The notes beneath the pieces were generated by a model. The model made no database searches. It had not been told where the DNA came from and saw only the letters and a program-made list of their open reading frames with translations. Both the position numbers and the translations under genes were made by a program. From NCBI GenBank assembly GCA_009379975.1, contig WHSS01000027.1, forward strand, positions 1-33,691: DNA of 33,691 bases, written 5' to 3'. The stretch comes from Actinophytocola sp. (GTDB lineage: Bacteria; Actinomycetota; Actinomycetes; Mycobacteriales; Pseudonocardiaceae). Positions 1 to 6,766 of this stretch are shown piece by piece; positions within the stretch are counted from its first letter, which is position 1, and the number at the start of each line of letters is the position of its first letter.

Positions 1-17
1 ATGGCGAAGGAGTGGCG

Positions 18-233
18 ATGTCGCGGACTGTCATAGATATCGACGACGGCGCGCTGGAGGTCGCGATGGCTGAACTGGGGACGACTACCAAGGTCGAAAC
101 GGTGAACAAGGCGCTGCGTGAAGTGGCGCGGTTCAGGGCCGAACGGCGGTCGAAGGCGCTGGGCGTCTTCGACCGGATAGCGAGCAACCTGGAGGGATTC
201 GACCGCGGGGAGGCATGGCGGGGCTCCGCGTGA
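18..233 (+). CDS. vapB: VapB-family antitoxin
   Basis: This is a short protein of 71 residues. Its N-terminal beta-strand pattern (SRTVIDIDDGALEVAMAELG) followed by a helix with TKVETVNKALRE is typical of ribbon-helix-helix VapB antitoxins. Such proteins bind the operator of their own operon and neutralise the partner VapC RNase through the C-terminal tail. The ATG at 18 is preceded by AAGGAG at 7-12 with ideal spacing, so I prefer it over the GTG at 12. The gene overlaps the downstream PIN-domain toxin gene by four bases if the toxin starts at the GTG at 230, which implies translational coupling. Family assignment rests on motif pattern and context. Confidence 0.85.
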   Translation: MSRTVIDIDDGALEVAMAELGTTTKVETVNKALREVARFRAERRSKALGVFDRIASNLEGFDRGEAWRGSA

Positions 234-655
234 CCGGCCTCTTTTTGCTGGACACCTCGGCGTGGGCGCAGCGCCTCCACCATCCCGTCGCTCGGAGCCG
301 GATGGATGAACTGTTCGTGGCCGATCAGGCGGCCACCTGCCTGCCGGTGAGCCTCGAGCTCCTGTATCAAGTGCGGAACACCGCCGAGTTCGAGAGGCAA
401 CAGACGGCTTTGCAGGAGCTGCAGTGGTTGCCCGGTGGCCGAGATGTCGAGCATGCCGCGATCGAGACGATGCGCCTGCTTGCCGAGCACGGGCAGCATC
501 GCACGCCACTGCCGGACATCATGATCGCGGCTACCGCGAGGGTCCATGGCGCCACCGTGGTGCACTACGACGGTGACTTCGAGCGGATCGCCGAAGCGAC
601 GGGGCAGCGGCACGAATGGATCGTGCCGCGCGGTTCGGGTCACGGTCTCGGCTGA
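230..655 (+). CDS. vapC: VapC-family PIN-domain ribonuclease toxin
   Basis: This is a PIN-domain protein of about 141 residues. The acidic metal-binding residues expected of the fold are visible: the Asp of LLDTSAW near the N-terminus, the Glu of SLELLYQ, the Asp of PLPDIMIAATA and the Asp of HYDGDFERI. VapC toxins are Mg-dependent RNases, commonly cutting tRNA or rRNA, and are held inactive by VapB. An ATG at 215 is in frame, but its only purine-rich stretch is one base upstream. The GTG at 230 has a GGGG stretch at better spacing and makes a GTGA overlap with the antitoxin stop, so I chose it. A strong hairpin follows the gene. Confidence 0.88.
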   Translation: MTGLFLLDTSAWAQRLHHPVARSRMDELFVADQAATCLPVSLELLYQVRNTAEFERQQTALQELQWLPGGRDVEHAAIETMRLLAEHGQHRTPLPDIMIAATARVHGATVVHYDGDFERIAEATGQRHEWIVPRGSGHGLG

Positions 656-701
656 GCGGCGCTCTGGAGTCGGCTTGTGGGCCCGATTCATCCCTGCAGG
701 C

Positions 702-738
702 GCCCGGCGCGTCGACAGCGAATGTCGGCGCGCCGGGC
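702..738 (+). terminator. Strong stem-loop after vapBC
   Basis: A 16-bp inverted repeat (702-717 and 723-738) has one mismatch and a 5-nt loop (GCGAA). It starts 46 bases after the vapC stop. It lacks a U-run, as is common for hairpin terminators in high-GC actinobacteria. The rest of 656-857 shows no gene that I can support. Confidence 0.6.
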
Positions 739-857
739 ACGAGCGGCCGCGCCACGAAGCTACTGTTCCCCCGCGCAGAGGCCAACGAGCGTTCGGACGG
801 GACGTTATTGACCGTGGCGGCGGTTCACCGGATCGCGTGACGGTTGCTCGGCGCGGT

Positions 858-920
858 ATCTTCGCCTCACACGCCGGCGAGGCTAGCTTAAGCGCTCAGT
901 GCCCCATCACCACTGCGCGG
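858..920 (-). repeat. Cobalamin-cluster repeat element, copy 1
   Basis: This 63-bp sequence matches 6704-6766 at 58 of 63 positions and, reverse-complemented, matches most of 8037-8092. It contains GCCTCACACGCCGGCGAGGC, an inverted repeat with 5-bp outer arms, followed by a CGCTCAGTGCCCC block. Its right end covers the last codons and the stop of bluB. Read on the minus strand in the orientation used by the other two copies, no recognisable gene lies downstream of this one. Confidence 0.75.
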
Positions 921-1563
921 TGCCGGCGGCGCGGTAGCGTTCCCAGTGCACGGCTTCGGCCAGCGGCCGGCGCCGGCGCCACCCGTGTCGTTCCAGGTCC
1001 GGCACGGCCTGCAGTTCCCGCACCGGGCCGACGCAGAGCCATGCCACCGGGCGGACGCCGTCGGGGACGCCGATCAGTTTGGCGAGGAAGTCTTCTCGGT
1101 AGAAGCTGACCCAGCCCACGCCCAGGCCCTCGGCGGTCGCGGCCAGCCAGAGGTTCTGGATTGCCAGGCACACCGAGTAGAGCCCGGCGTCGGCGATCGC
1201 GTGCCTGCCGAGCACCGCGGGGGAGCCGCGTGCCGGGTCGTAGGTCACCACGATGCCGAGGCTGGACTCGAGGATGCCTTCGATTTTGATGCGGCTGAAG
1301 GTGTGCTGCCGCGATTCATCGAGTGAGGCAGCGAAGGTCTCCCGCTCGGCGAGCACGTGTTCGCGAAACGCCGTGCGGGTGCCCACGTCCGAGATCAGCA
1401 CGAAGTCCCACGGCTGGGAGAGCCCGACGCTCGGTGCGGTGTGCGCCGCGCCGAGCACGCGTTCGAGTACGCCCTCGGCGATCGGGTCCCCGGTGAACTC
1501 GGCTCGGACGTCGCGCCTTCGCTCGAGCACGCGGTAGAAGGCGTCGACACTCGGTTCACTCAC
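907..1563 (-). CDS. bluB: 5,6-dimethylbenzimidazole synthase (BluB)
   Basis: This 218-residue nitroreductase-fold protein is expected to fragment reduced FMN with oxygen to give 5,6-dimethylbenzimidazole, the lower ligand of cobalamin. BluB-type signatures are the RRRDVR segment near residue 17, PSVGLSQPWDF near 45-55 and the long KIEGILESSLGIVVTYDP segment. Length is normal for BluB. It starts with a GTG that overlaps the end of cobK by eight bases, so the pair is a translationally coupled operon. The product feeds CobT, encoded at 14217-15254. The last codons and the stop lie inside the 63-bp repeat. Confidence 0.93.
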   Translation of the reverse strand: MSEPSVDAFYRVLERRRDVRAEFTGDPIAEGVLERVLGAAHTAPSVGLSQPWDFVLISDVGTRTAFREHVLAERETFAASLDESRQHTFSRIKIEGILESSLGIVVTYDPARGSPAVLGRHAIADAGLYSVCLAIQNLWLAATAEGLGVGWVSFYREDFLAKLIGVPDGVRPVAWLCVGPVRELQAVPDLERHGWRRRRPLAEAVHWERYRAAGTAQW

Positions 1564-2317
1564 TCGCCGCCAGCCTTTCCATTACCCATTGCTCCGCCTG
1601 CGTCACGCTAGCCGCGGCCGGGCCTTGCGGGGCAGGCGGCCGGCGGATGACCACGATCGGAATCGCCAGTTCGGTCGCCGCGTCGAGCTTCGCCGCGGTC
1701 ATCGTGCCGCCACTGTCCTTGGTCACCAGCACCTCGATCCGATGATCGCGCAGCAGCGCCCGCTCACCGTCTACTGTGTACGGCCCGCGATCGAGCACGA
1801 TCTCCCGGTGCGGGGGCAGTGGCTCGTGCGGCGGGTCGACGCAGCGGATCAGGAACCAGATGTCGCGCAAGTGCGCGAACGCCGCCAGGCCCTGCCGCCC
1901 GCTGGTCAGAAACACCCGGGTACCGAGCGAGGGCAGCATCCGGGCGGCGTCGTCGAGCGAATCGGCCCACCGCCAGTCGGCGTCCGCGCGCGCCTGCCAG
2001 CCGGGCCGTTGCAGCCGCAGCAGGGGCACCGCCGCCGCCTCCGTGGCGGCGACCGCCGAGGTGCTGATCCGCTCGGCGAACGGGTGCGTCGCATCAACTA
2101 CGGCCCGCACCCGATGTTCGGCCAGCCACGCGGCGAGCCCGTCCGGGCCACCGAAGCCGCCGATCTTGACCTCGCCCGCGGGCAGCCGGGGACGCGCGAC
2201 GCGCCCGGCGAGCGACGACACCACCGCTATGTCGCGCGCGACCAGCGCGGACGCCAGCGCGCGCGCTTCGGAGGTGCCGCCGAGGATGAGTACCGAATAC
2301 CCCACACTGGGAGACAC
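1556..2317 (-). CDS. cobK: Precorrin-6A reductase (CobK/CbiJ family)
   Basis: The product reduces precorrin-6A to precorrin-6B with NAD(P)H. The N-terminal Rossmann motif LILGGTSEARALASAL and a length near 250 residues fit the family. The start is uncertain: GTG at 2317, GTG at 2305 and ATG at 2338 are all in frame. The ATG would overlap the divergent cbiD coding region by 20 bases, so I prefer 2317. The cobK and cbiD start regions abut, so any promoter for one gene lies inside the coding sequence of the other. The gene is followed by bluB with an eight-base overlap. Confidence 0.88.
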   Translation of the reverse strand: MSPSVGYSVLILGGTSEARALASALVARDIAVVSSLAGRVARPRLPAGEVKIGGFGGPDGLAAWLAEHRVRAVVDATHPFAERISTSAVAATEAAAVPLLRLQRPGWQARADADWRWADSLDDAARMLPSLGTRVFLTSGRQGLAAFAHLRDIWFLIRCVDPPHEPLPPHREIVLDRGPYTVDGERALLRDHRIEVLVTKDSGGTMTAAKLDAATELAIPIVVIRRPPAPQGPAAASVTQAEQWVMERLAASE

Positions 2318-2318
2318 T

Positions 2319-3434
2319 ATGGCAGTGACATCACCCACCCCCCTGCCCGGGGGCCCGCCCCCCGGGCAACTGCGCTACGGGTGGACCACCGGGGCATGTG
2401 CGACGGCGGCCACCACGGCCGCGTACACCGCGCTGCTCACCGGTGCGTTTCCCGATCCGGTGGAGGTGCTGCTGCCCAGGGGGAAGCGGCCACGGTTCGC
2501 GCTGGCCACCGAGGAGCTCGGCAGGGATCGCGCCAGCGCCGGGGTGATCAAGGACGCGGGCGATGACCCGGACGTCACCCATGGCGCGCTGATCGTCGCC
2601 ACGGTGCGCCCGGGCGTGGCGGGCTCGGGGGTGGAGTTCGAGGCGGGCACCGGTGTCGGGACGGTGACGTTGCCGGGGCTGCCGCTGGCGGTCGGCGAGC
2701 CCGCGATCAACCCGGTGCCGCGCCGGCTGATGCGCGAGGCCGTCGAGCGGGTGGCAGCCGCGCACGGCGCGAGCGGGGACGTGATCATCGAAATCTCCGT
2801 GCCCGACGGCGAGGAACTCGCGCGGCACACCTGGAACCCGCGGCTCGGCATTCTCGGCGGGCTCTCGGTGCTCGGCACGACCGGCGTCGTCGTGCCGTAC
2901 TCCTGCTCGGCGTGGATCGACAGCATCAGGCGCGGCGTCGACGTGGCGCGCGCACTGGGGCACCAGCACGTCGCGGGCGCGGTGGGTAGCACGTCGGAGC
3001 AGACCGTGGCGCGGCTCTACGACCTCCCGGAGACGGCGCTCCTGGACATGGGTGACTTCGCGGGGGCCGTGCTGAAGTACGTCAAGCAGCATCCGGTGCC
3101 CAGGCTGTCCATCGCGGGCGGGTTCGCCAAGATGTCCAAGCTGGCAGCCGGTTTTCTCGACCTGCACTCGCAGCGGTCGCAGGTCGACCTCGGACTGCTG
3201 GCCGAGCTCGCGGTCGCCGCGGGCCACGAACCGCTTGCCGAGCCGATCACCGCGGCCAACACCGCGCTGCACGCACTTGAGCTGGCGCGGGACGCGGGGT
3301 TGCCGCTGGGCGATCTGGTGGCCGAGCGTGCGCGGCTGACCGCCGTCGGGGTGCTGAGGAATGCGCCGGTCGAGGTTGATGTTGTGGTGGTTGACCGGGC
3401 GGGAAACATCGTCGGAAGGGCGCCAACACCATGA
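2319..3434 (+). CDS. cbiD: Cobalt-precorrin-5B C1-methyltransferase (CbiD)
   Basis: This 371-residue protein has the CbiD opening LRYGWTTGACATAATTAA at about residues 20-37, and segments such as GTTGVVVPYS and SIAGGFAKMSKLA that fit the family. CbiD belongs to the anaerobic, early-cobalt branch, where it methylates C1 and releases acetaldehyde with CbiG. The aerobic equivalent is CobF. The ATG at 2319 follows a GGGAGA stretch. A 10-bp all-GC hairpin (2344-2368) lies in the first codons. The stop overlaps the lysE-family start (ATGA), so the two genes are coupled. Confidence 0.9.
   Translation: MAVTSPTPLPGGPPPGQLRYGWTTGACATAATTAAYTALLTGAFPDPVEVLLPRGKRPRFALATEELGRDRASAGVIKDAGDDPDVTHGALIVATVRPGVAGSGVEFEAGTGVGTVTLPGLPLAVGEPAINPVPRRLMREAVERVAAAHGASGDVIIEISVPDGEELARHTWNPRLGILGGLSVLGTTGVVVPYSCSAWIDSIRRGVDVARALGHQHVAGAVGSTSEQTVARLYDLPETALLDMGDFAGAVLKYVKQHPVPRLSIAGGFAKMSKLAAGFLDLHSQRSQVDLGLLAELAVAAGHEPLAEPITAANTALHALELARDAGLPLGDLVAERARLTAVGVLRNAPVEVDVVVVDRAGNIVGRAPTP
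2344..2368 (+). promoter_or_regulatory. GC-only hairpin in the 5' end of cbiD
   Basis: A perfect 10-bp inverted repeat (TGCCCGGGGG at 2344-2353, CCCCCGGGCA at 2359-2368) surrounds a 5-nt loop. It begins 25 bases into cbiD and lies just upstream of the divergent cobK start. It encodes a Pro/Gly-rich stretch ahead of the conserved CbiD fold, so the amino acids are probably not under strong selection. It may affect translation of cbiD or act at the DNA level. Confidence 0.5.
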
Positions 3435-4081
3435 TCAGCTTGGGTGCGGTGGCAGGGATCTCGATCATCGCACTCGGGTTGGTGCTCACGCCGGGGCCGA
3501 ACATGATCTACCTGGTGTCGCGGTCGATCACCCAGGGCCGCCGGGCCGGGCTGATCTCGCTGGCGGGCGTCGCCGCCGGGTTCTTCGTCTACCTGCTGGC
3601 CGCGACCGCCGGCATCGCGACGATCTTCGTGCTGGTTCCCGCCCTCTACACGGTGATCAAGCTGGCGGGCGCGGCGTACCTGCTCTGGCTGGCATGGCAG
3701 ACGATCCGCCCCGGCGGGACGTCGGTCTTCGCGCCGGAGCCGCTGCCGCCCGACAGGCCGCGCAAGCTGTTCACCATGGGGATGGTCACCAACCTGCTCA
3801 ATCCCAAGATCGCGATCCTCTACGTCTCGCTGCTGCCGCAGTTCGTCGACCCGGCGCTCGGTTCGGTGGCCCTGCAGAGCCTCCTTCTCGGGTTGACGCA
3901 GATTGCAATAGCGCTGACGGTGAACGCGATGATCGTGCTGACTGCCGGGTCGCTGGCAGCCGTGCTGGGCAAGCGCCCGATATGGCTGCGGGTCCAGCGG
4001 TACGTGATGGGCTCGGTGCTGGCAGGCATCGCGATCAAGATCGCCACCGACCGGTCGAAGCCCCTCGCCGTCCCGGCGTGA
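3431..4081 (+). CDS. LysE/RhtB-family amino-acid exporter
   Basis: This 216-residue membrane protein has five or six predicted hydrophobic segments and the LysE/RhtB signature GLVLTPGPNMIYLVSR near residues 15-30. It also has the NLLNPKIAILYVSLLPQF segment typical of the family. Members export amino acids such as lysine, threonine or homoserine. The start codon overlaps the cbiD stop by four bases, so the two are co-translated. A role linked to cobalamin is not evident. Threonine is the precursor of the aminopropanol linker, but that connection is speculation. Confidence 0.85.
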   Translation: MISLGAVAGISIIALGLVLTPGPNMIYLVSRSITQGRRAGLISLAGVAAGFFVYLLAATAGIATIFVLVPALYTVIKLAGAAYLLWLAWQTIRPGGTSVFAPEPLPPDRPRKLFTMGMVTNLLNPKIAILYVSLLPQFVDPALGSVALQSLLLGLTQIAIALTVNAMIVLTAGSLAAVLGKRPIWLRVQRYVMGSVLAGIAIKIATDRSKPLAVPA

Positions 4082-4086
4082 CGGGG

Positions 4087-4121
4087 TTGCCCGTACATTC
4101 CTGTTCGGTTATATTCGCGAT
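4087..4121 (+). promoter_or_regulatory. Leaderless promoter of first arsR-SRPBCC cassette
   Basis: TTGCCC (4087-4092) and TATATT (4110-4115) are separated by 17 bases. Only six bases lie between the -10 box and the ATG at 4122, so transcription should start at or next to the A of the start codon. No ribosome binding site is present. ATATTCGCGATAT at the -10 region is close to symmetric and could be an autoregulatory operator. Confidence 0.7.
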
Positions 4122-4445
4122 ATGGCATCTACGTTCGAGGTGCTCGCGGAACCTCGGCGACGGCAGATTCTTGATCTGCTGCGCACCGGAGAGCTCCCGG
4201 TCGGCACCCTGGTCGAGAGGCTCATGCTGAGCCAGCCGGCGGTGTCCAAGCACCTCAAGGTGTTGCGCGAAGTGGGGCTGGTCGAGGTCCGCCAGGACGC
4301 GCAACGCCGCTGGTACCGGCTGCGGGCCGAACCTCTGGCGGAGATCGACGCCTGGCTCGCGCCCTACCGTGAGCTGTGGAATTCGAGCTTCGACGCGCTG
4401 GAACGCCACCTGGATGCCATGCCGGACGACGAGCAGAGGGGATGA
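4122..4445 (+). CDS. ArsR-family winged-helix transcriptional regulator
   Basis: This 107-residue protein is a compact winged helix. It shows LAEPRRRQILDLLRTGE, followed by a recognition helix in LSQPAVSKHLKVLREVGLV and a beta-wing at VEVRQDAQRRWYRL. No cysteine metal-binding pair is present in the recognition helix, so it is not a classical arsenic or metal sensor. It resembles ArsR proteins that pair with SRPBCC (AHSA1-like) partners. The next gene encodes such a protein and overlaps by four bases (ATGA). A leaderless promoter lies directly upstream, and autoregulation is likely. Confidence 0.9.
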   Translation: MASTFEVLAEPRRRQILDLLRTGELPVGTLVERLMLSQPAVSKHLKVLREVGLVEVRQDAQRRWYRLRAEPLAEIDAWLAPYRELWNSSFDALERHLDAMPDDEQRG

Positions 4446-5935
4446 ACACGGTGGAATCGGCATGGGCGAGCCTGGATGTGACCGGTGGCCAGGCGGTGCT
4501 GCGGCTGGAACGCAAGCTCGCGCACCCGGTCGAGAAGGTGTGGCGGGCGATCACCAATCCCGCGGAACTGGTGCACTGGTTTCCCGCCCGGATCGACGCC
4601 GAGCTGAAACCTGGCGCCACCATGCGCTTCACCTTCGACGGTGACGACGAGTCCACCACCGGCGAGGTCATCGAGTTCGATCCGCCGAAGGTGTTCGCCT
4701 TCTCGTGGAACTCCGAGGTGCTGCGCTTCGAGCTGGTGCCCGCGGAATCCGGGTGCTTGCTCTATTTCACCCACGTACATAGCGAGCAGACCGGCGGCAG
4801 GCGCGCCGCGGGACGCAACGCCGCCGGCTGGGACGCCTGCTTCGCTTCACTGGAAGCGCGACTGGCGGGGACGGCCGTCGTGGTAGCGGAGAACATGCTC
4901 GACCGCATGGCGGCCTATATCGAGCGGTTCGGGCTCGGCGAGGGCGAGGTGTGCCCGAGCTCGGATGGCTCTGTTCTGCGGTTCGAGCGGGACCTGGTGT
5001 GGCAGCCGTTGTCGCGGGCGTTCGCCATCCTCATCGGGCAGGACTGTGAGCGCTACCTGGAGCCCGGCGCGGCGGCACCGCCTCCCGCCACGCACGATTA
5101 CCTGACCGCGGGGCCGGTGACCGAAGTTCAACCGCCGCACGTGCTTGCCTACGACTGGCTGCACGACGGCGCGGCTGCCGGCACGGTGCGCTTCGAGTTC
5201 ACCGCCGATCCGAAGGTGGGTCATCGGGTTGTGCTCACGCAGACGGTGCCCGCCGCGCTGGCCTACCTGCGCGCCACTGCGCTGGCGGCCTGGCACACCC
5301 ACCTGGAGCTGTTCTTCGCCGCCTTGTTCGGTGAAGATCGGGCTGAGGATCGTCCCCCATGGCCCGCGGCCCGGACCGAGCAGCTGAGCCGGATGTATGC
5401 CGCCCGGCTCGGCTCACTGGGCGAGTTGCACGCGGCGGCCGACGGCAGGCTCGCGTTGCGGTTCGAGCGGATGCTGGCTCACCCGCCGGAGCGGGTGTGG
5501 CAAGCCCTCACCGACGCCGGCGCGCTGCGGGCCTGGTTCCCGGCGACGGTGGACATCGAACAACGCGAGGGCGCGCCGCTGCGCTTCGAGCTCACCGAGG
5601 AGGCCAAGCTGCGCTTCGCGCTTCCCGACGAGCAGGCGACGGCAGAGGGAGAGATCACCGCACTCGAGTCGCATCGTGTGCTGGCCTACACCTGGGCCGA
5701 CGAGCTGCTTCGGTGGGAGTTGACGGCAACGGAACACGGGTGCCTGCTGGTGTTCACAACGGTCTTCGGCAACCTGGAAGTGGCCGCGGACCAGGGCGCC
5801 TCCTGGCATGCGGCGCTGGAGATGCTGGAGGCCTGCCTTGACGGCCGGGACGCCGACTGGTCGCAGTGGGAGCGCGCTGAACAACTCTCCGCCGACTACG
5901 CCGACATCGGTCACACCATCCCCGCTGAGCGCTAG
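4442..5935 (+). CDS. Triple SRPBCC (AHSA1/START-like) domain protein
   Basis: This 497-residue protein carries three copies of the AHSA1-like SRPBCC fold. Domain 1 (about 18-150) has LRLERKLAHPVEKVWRAITN and VHWFPARI. Domain 2 (about 175-310) is more divergent, starting at LRFERDLVWQPLSRAF. Domain 3 (about 335-475) has LRFERMLAHPPERVWQALTD and LRAWFPATV. Domains 1 and 3 are clear sister copies. The fold makes a hydrophobic ligand cavity, but the ligand is unknown. Most partners of ArsR regulators have one such domain of about 150 residues, as at 16292-16771. The 3' end overlaps the convergent cobM by four bases. Confidence 0.85.
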   Translation: MNTVESAWASLDVTGGQAVLRLERKLAHPVEKVWRAITNPAELVHWFPARIDAELKPGATMRFTFDGDDESTTGEVIEFDPPKVFAFSWNSEVLRFELVPAESGCLLYFTHVHSEQTGGRRAAGRNAAGWDACFASLEARLAGTAVVVAENMLDRMAAYIERFGLGEGEVCPSSDGSVLRFERDLVWQPLSRAFAILIGQDCERYLEPGAAAPPPATHDYLTAGPVTEVQPPHVLAYDWLHDGAAAGTVRFEFTADPKVGHRVVLTQTVPAALAYLRATALAAWHTHLELFFAALFGEDRAEDRPPWPAARTEQLSRMYAARLGSLGELHAAADGRLALRFERMLAHPPERVWQALTDAGALRAWFPATVDIEQREGAPLRFELTEEAKLRFALPDEQATAEGEITALESHRVLAYTWADELLRWELTATEHGCLLVFTTVFGNLEVAADQGASWHAALEMLEACLDGRDADWSQWERAEQLSADYADIGHTIPAER

Positions 5936-6687
5936 GACCCTTGGCTGCCGCGGTCGCGGCGTTTCGAGTAGAGGAAGCTGTCCGGGAAATTCTCGGCGGC
6001 GAGCACCCGGCCGACGAACACCATCGCCGCCCGGGTGATCCCCGCCTCCCGCACCTGATCGGCGATGTCGGCGAGCGTGCCGCGGAGCACCCGCTCTTCG
6101 GGCTGGCTTGCCTGTGCGACGACGGCGACCGGGCAGTCGGCGCCGTAGTGCGGGATCAGTTCGACGGCGGCCTCGGCGATGCGCCCGATCGCCAGGTGCA
6201 GTGCCAATGTGGCGCCGCTCTTGCCGAAGGTCGCCAGGTCCTCGCCCTCGGGCATCGACGTCGACCGTGCCTGGGTCCGCGTGATGATCAAGCTCTGACC
6301 GACGGTGGGCACGGTCAGCTCGCGCCGCAAGGTCGCGGCGGCCGCGGCGAAGGCGGGCACACCGGGCACCACCTCGTAGGGCACACCGGCGGCGTCGAGC
6401 CTGCGCATCTGCTCGGCCACCGCGCTGTAGATCGACGGGTCGCCCGAGCACAGCCGGGCCACGTCTCCGCCCCGCTGGTCGGCCTCGATCAGCTCTCGCA
6501 CGATGTCGTCCAGTGTCAGCTCGGCGGTGTCGACCAGCCGGGCGCCGTCGGGACAGTGGGTGAGTAGCTCGGTCGGGGTCAGGCTGCCCGGGTAAAGGCA
6601 CGTCGGGCAGCGGGCCAGCATGTCCCGGCCGCGCACGGTGATGAGATCCGCGGCGCCGGGTCCCGCGCCGATGAAGAACACGGTCAT
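5932..6687 (-). CDS. cobM: Precorrin-4 C11-methyltransferase (CobM/CbiF)
   Basis: This 251-residue enzyme is a SAM-dependent tetrapyrrole methylase that methylates C11 of precorrin-4. The glycine-rich motif FFIGAGPGAADLITVRG is at the N-terminus. LCSGDPSIYSA (about residues 80-90) and YEVVPGVPAFAAAA are typical of the CobM/CbiF subfamily. The ATG has GGAGG nine bases upstream. It follows cobL on the same strand, with a 65-bp gap largely filled by the second copy of the cluster repeat, which ends just before the ribosome binding site. Confidence 0.94.
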   Translation of the reverse strand: MTVFFIGAGPGAADLITVRGRDMLARCPTCLYPGSLTPTELLTHCPDGARLVDTAELTLDDIVRELIEADQRGGDVARLCSGDPSIYSAVAEQMRRLDAAGVPYEVVPGVPAFAAAAATLRRELTVPTVGQSLIITRTQARSTSMPEGEDLATFGKSGATLALHLAIGRIAEAAVELIPHYGADCPVAVVAQASQPEERVLRGTLADIADQVREAGITRAAMVFVGRVLAAENFPDSFLYSKRRDRGSQGS

Positions 6688-6703
6688 GCCGGGTTGCCTC
6701 CGA

Positions 6704-6766
6704 ATCTTCGCCTCACACGCCGGCGAGGCTACGTTACGCGCTCAGTGCCCCATCACCCCCGCGCGG
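6704..6766 (-). repeat. Cobalamin-cluster repeat element, copy 2
   Basis: This is the same 63-bp sequence as 858-920 with five mismatches. It covers the last codons and the stop of cobL and fills nearly all of the cobL-cobM gap. Read on the minus strand, its conserved GTGTGAGGCGAAGAT end lies 16 bases before the cobM ATG, in the same orientation as copy 3 relative to chlID. Confidence 0.8.

Noticed and set aside
739..857. Possible small gene between vapC and bluB
   Set aside because: Open frames in both directions are short and Arg/Ser/Pro-rich, with no ribosome binding site or recognisable motif.
2331..3272. Long minus-strand open frame opposite cbiD
   Set aside because: The CbiD signatures are on the plus strand. 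The opposite frame has low-complexity Arg/Gly-rich composition.
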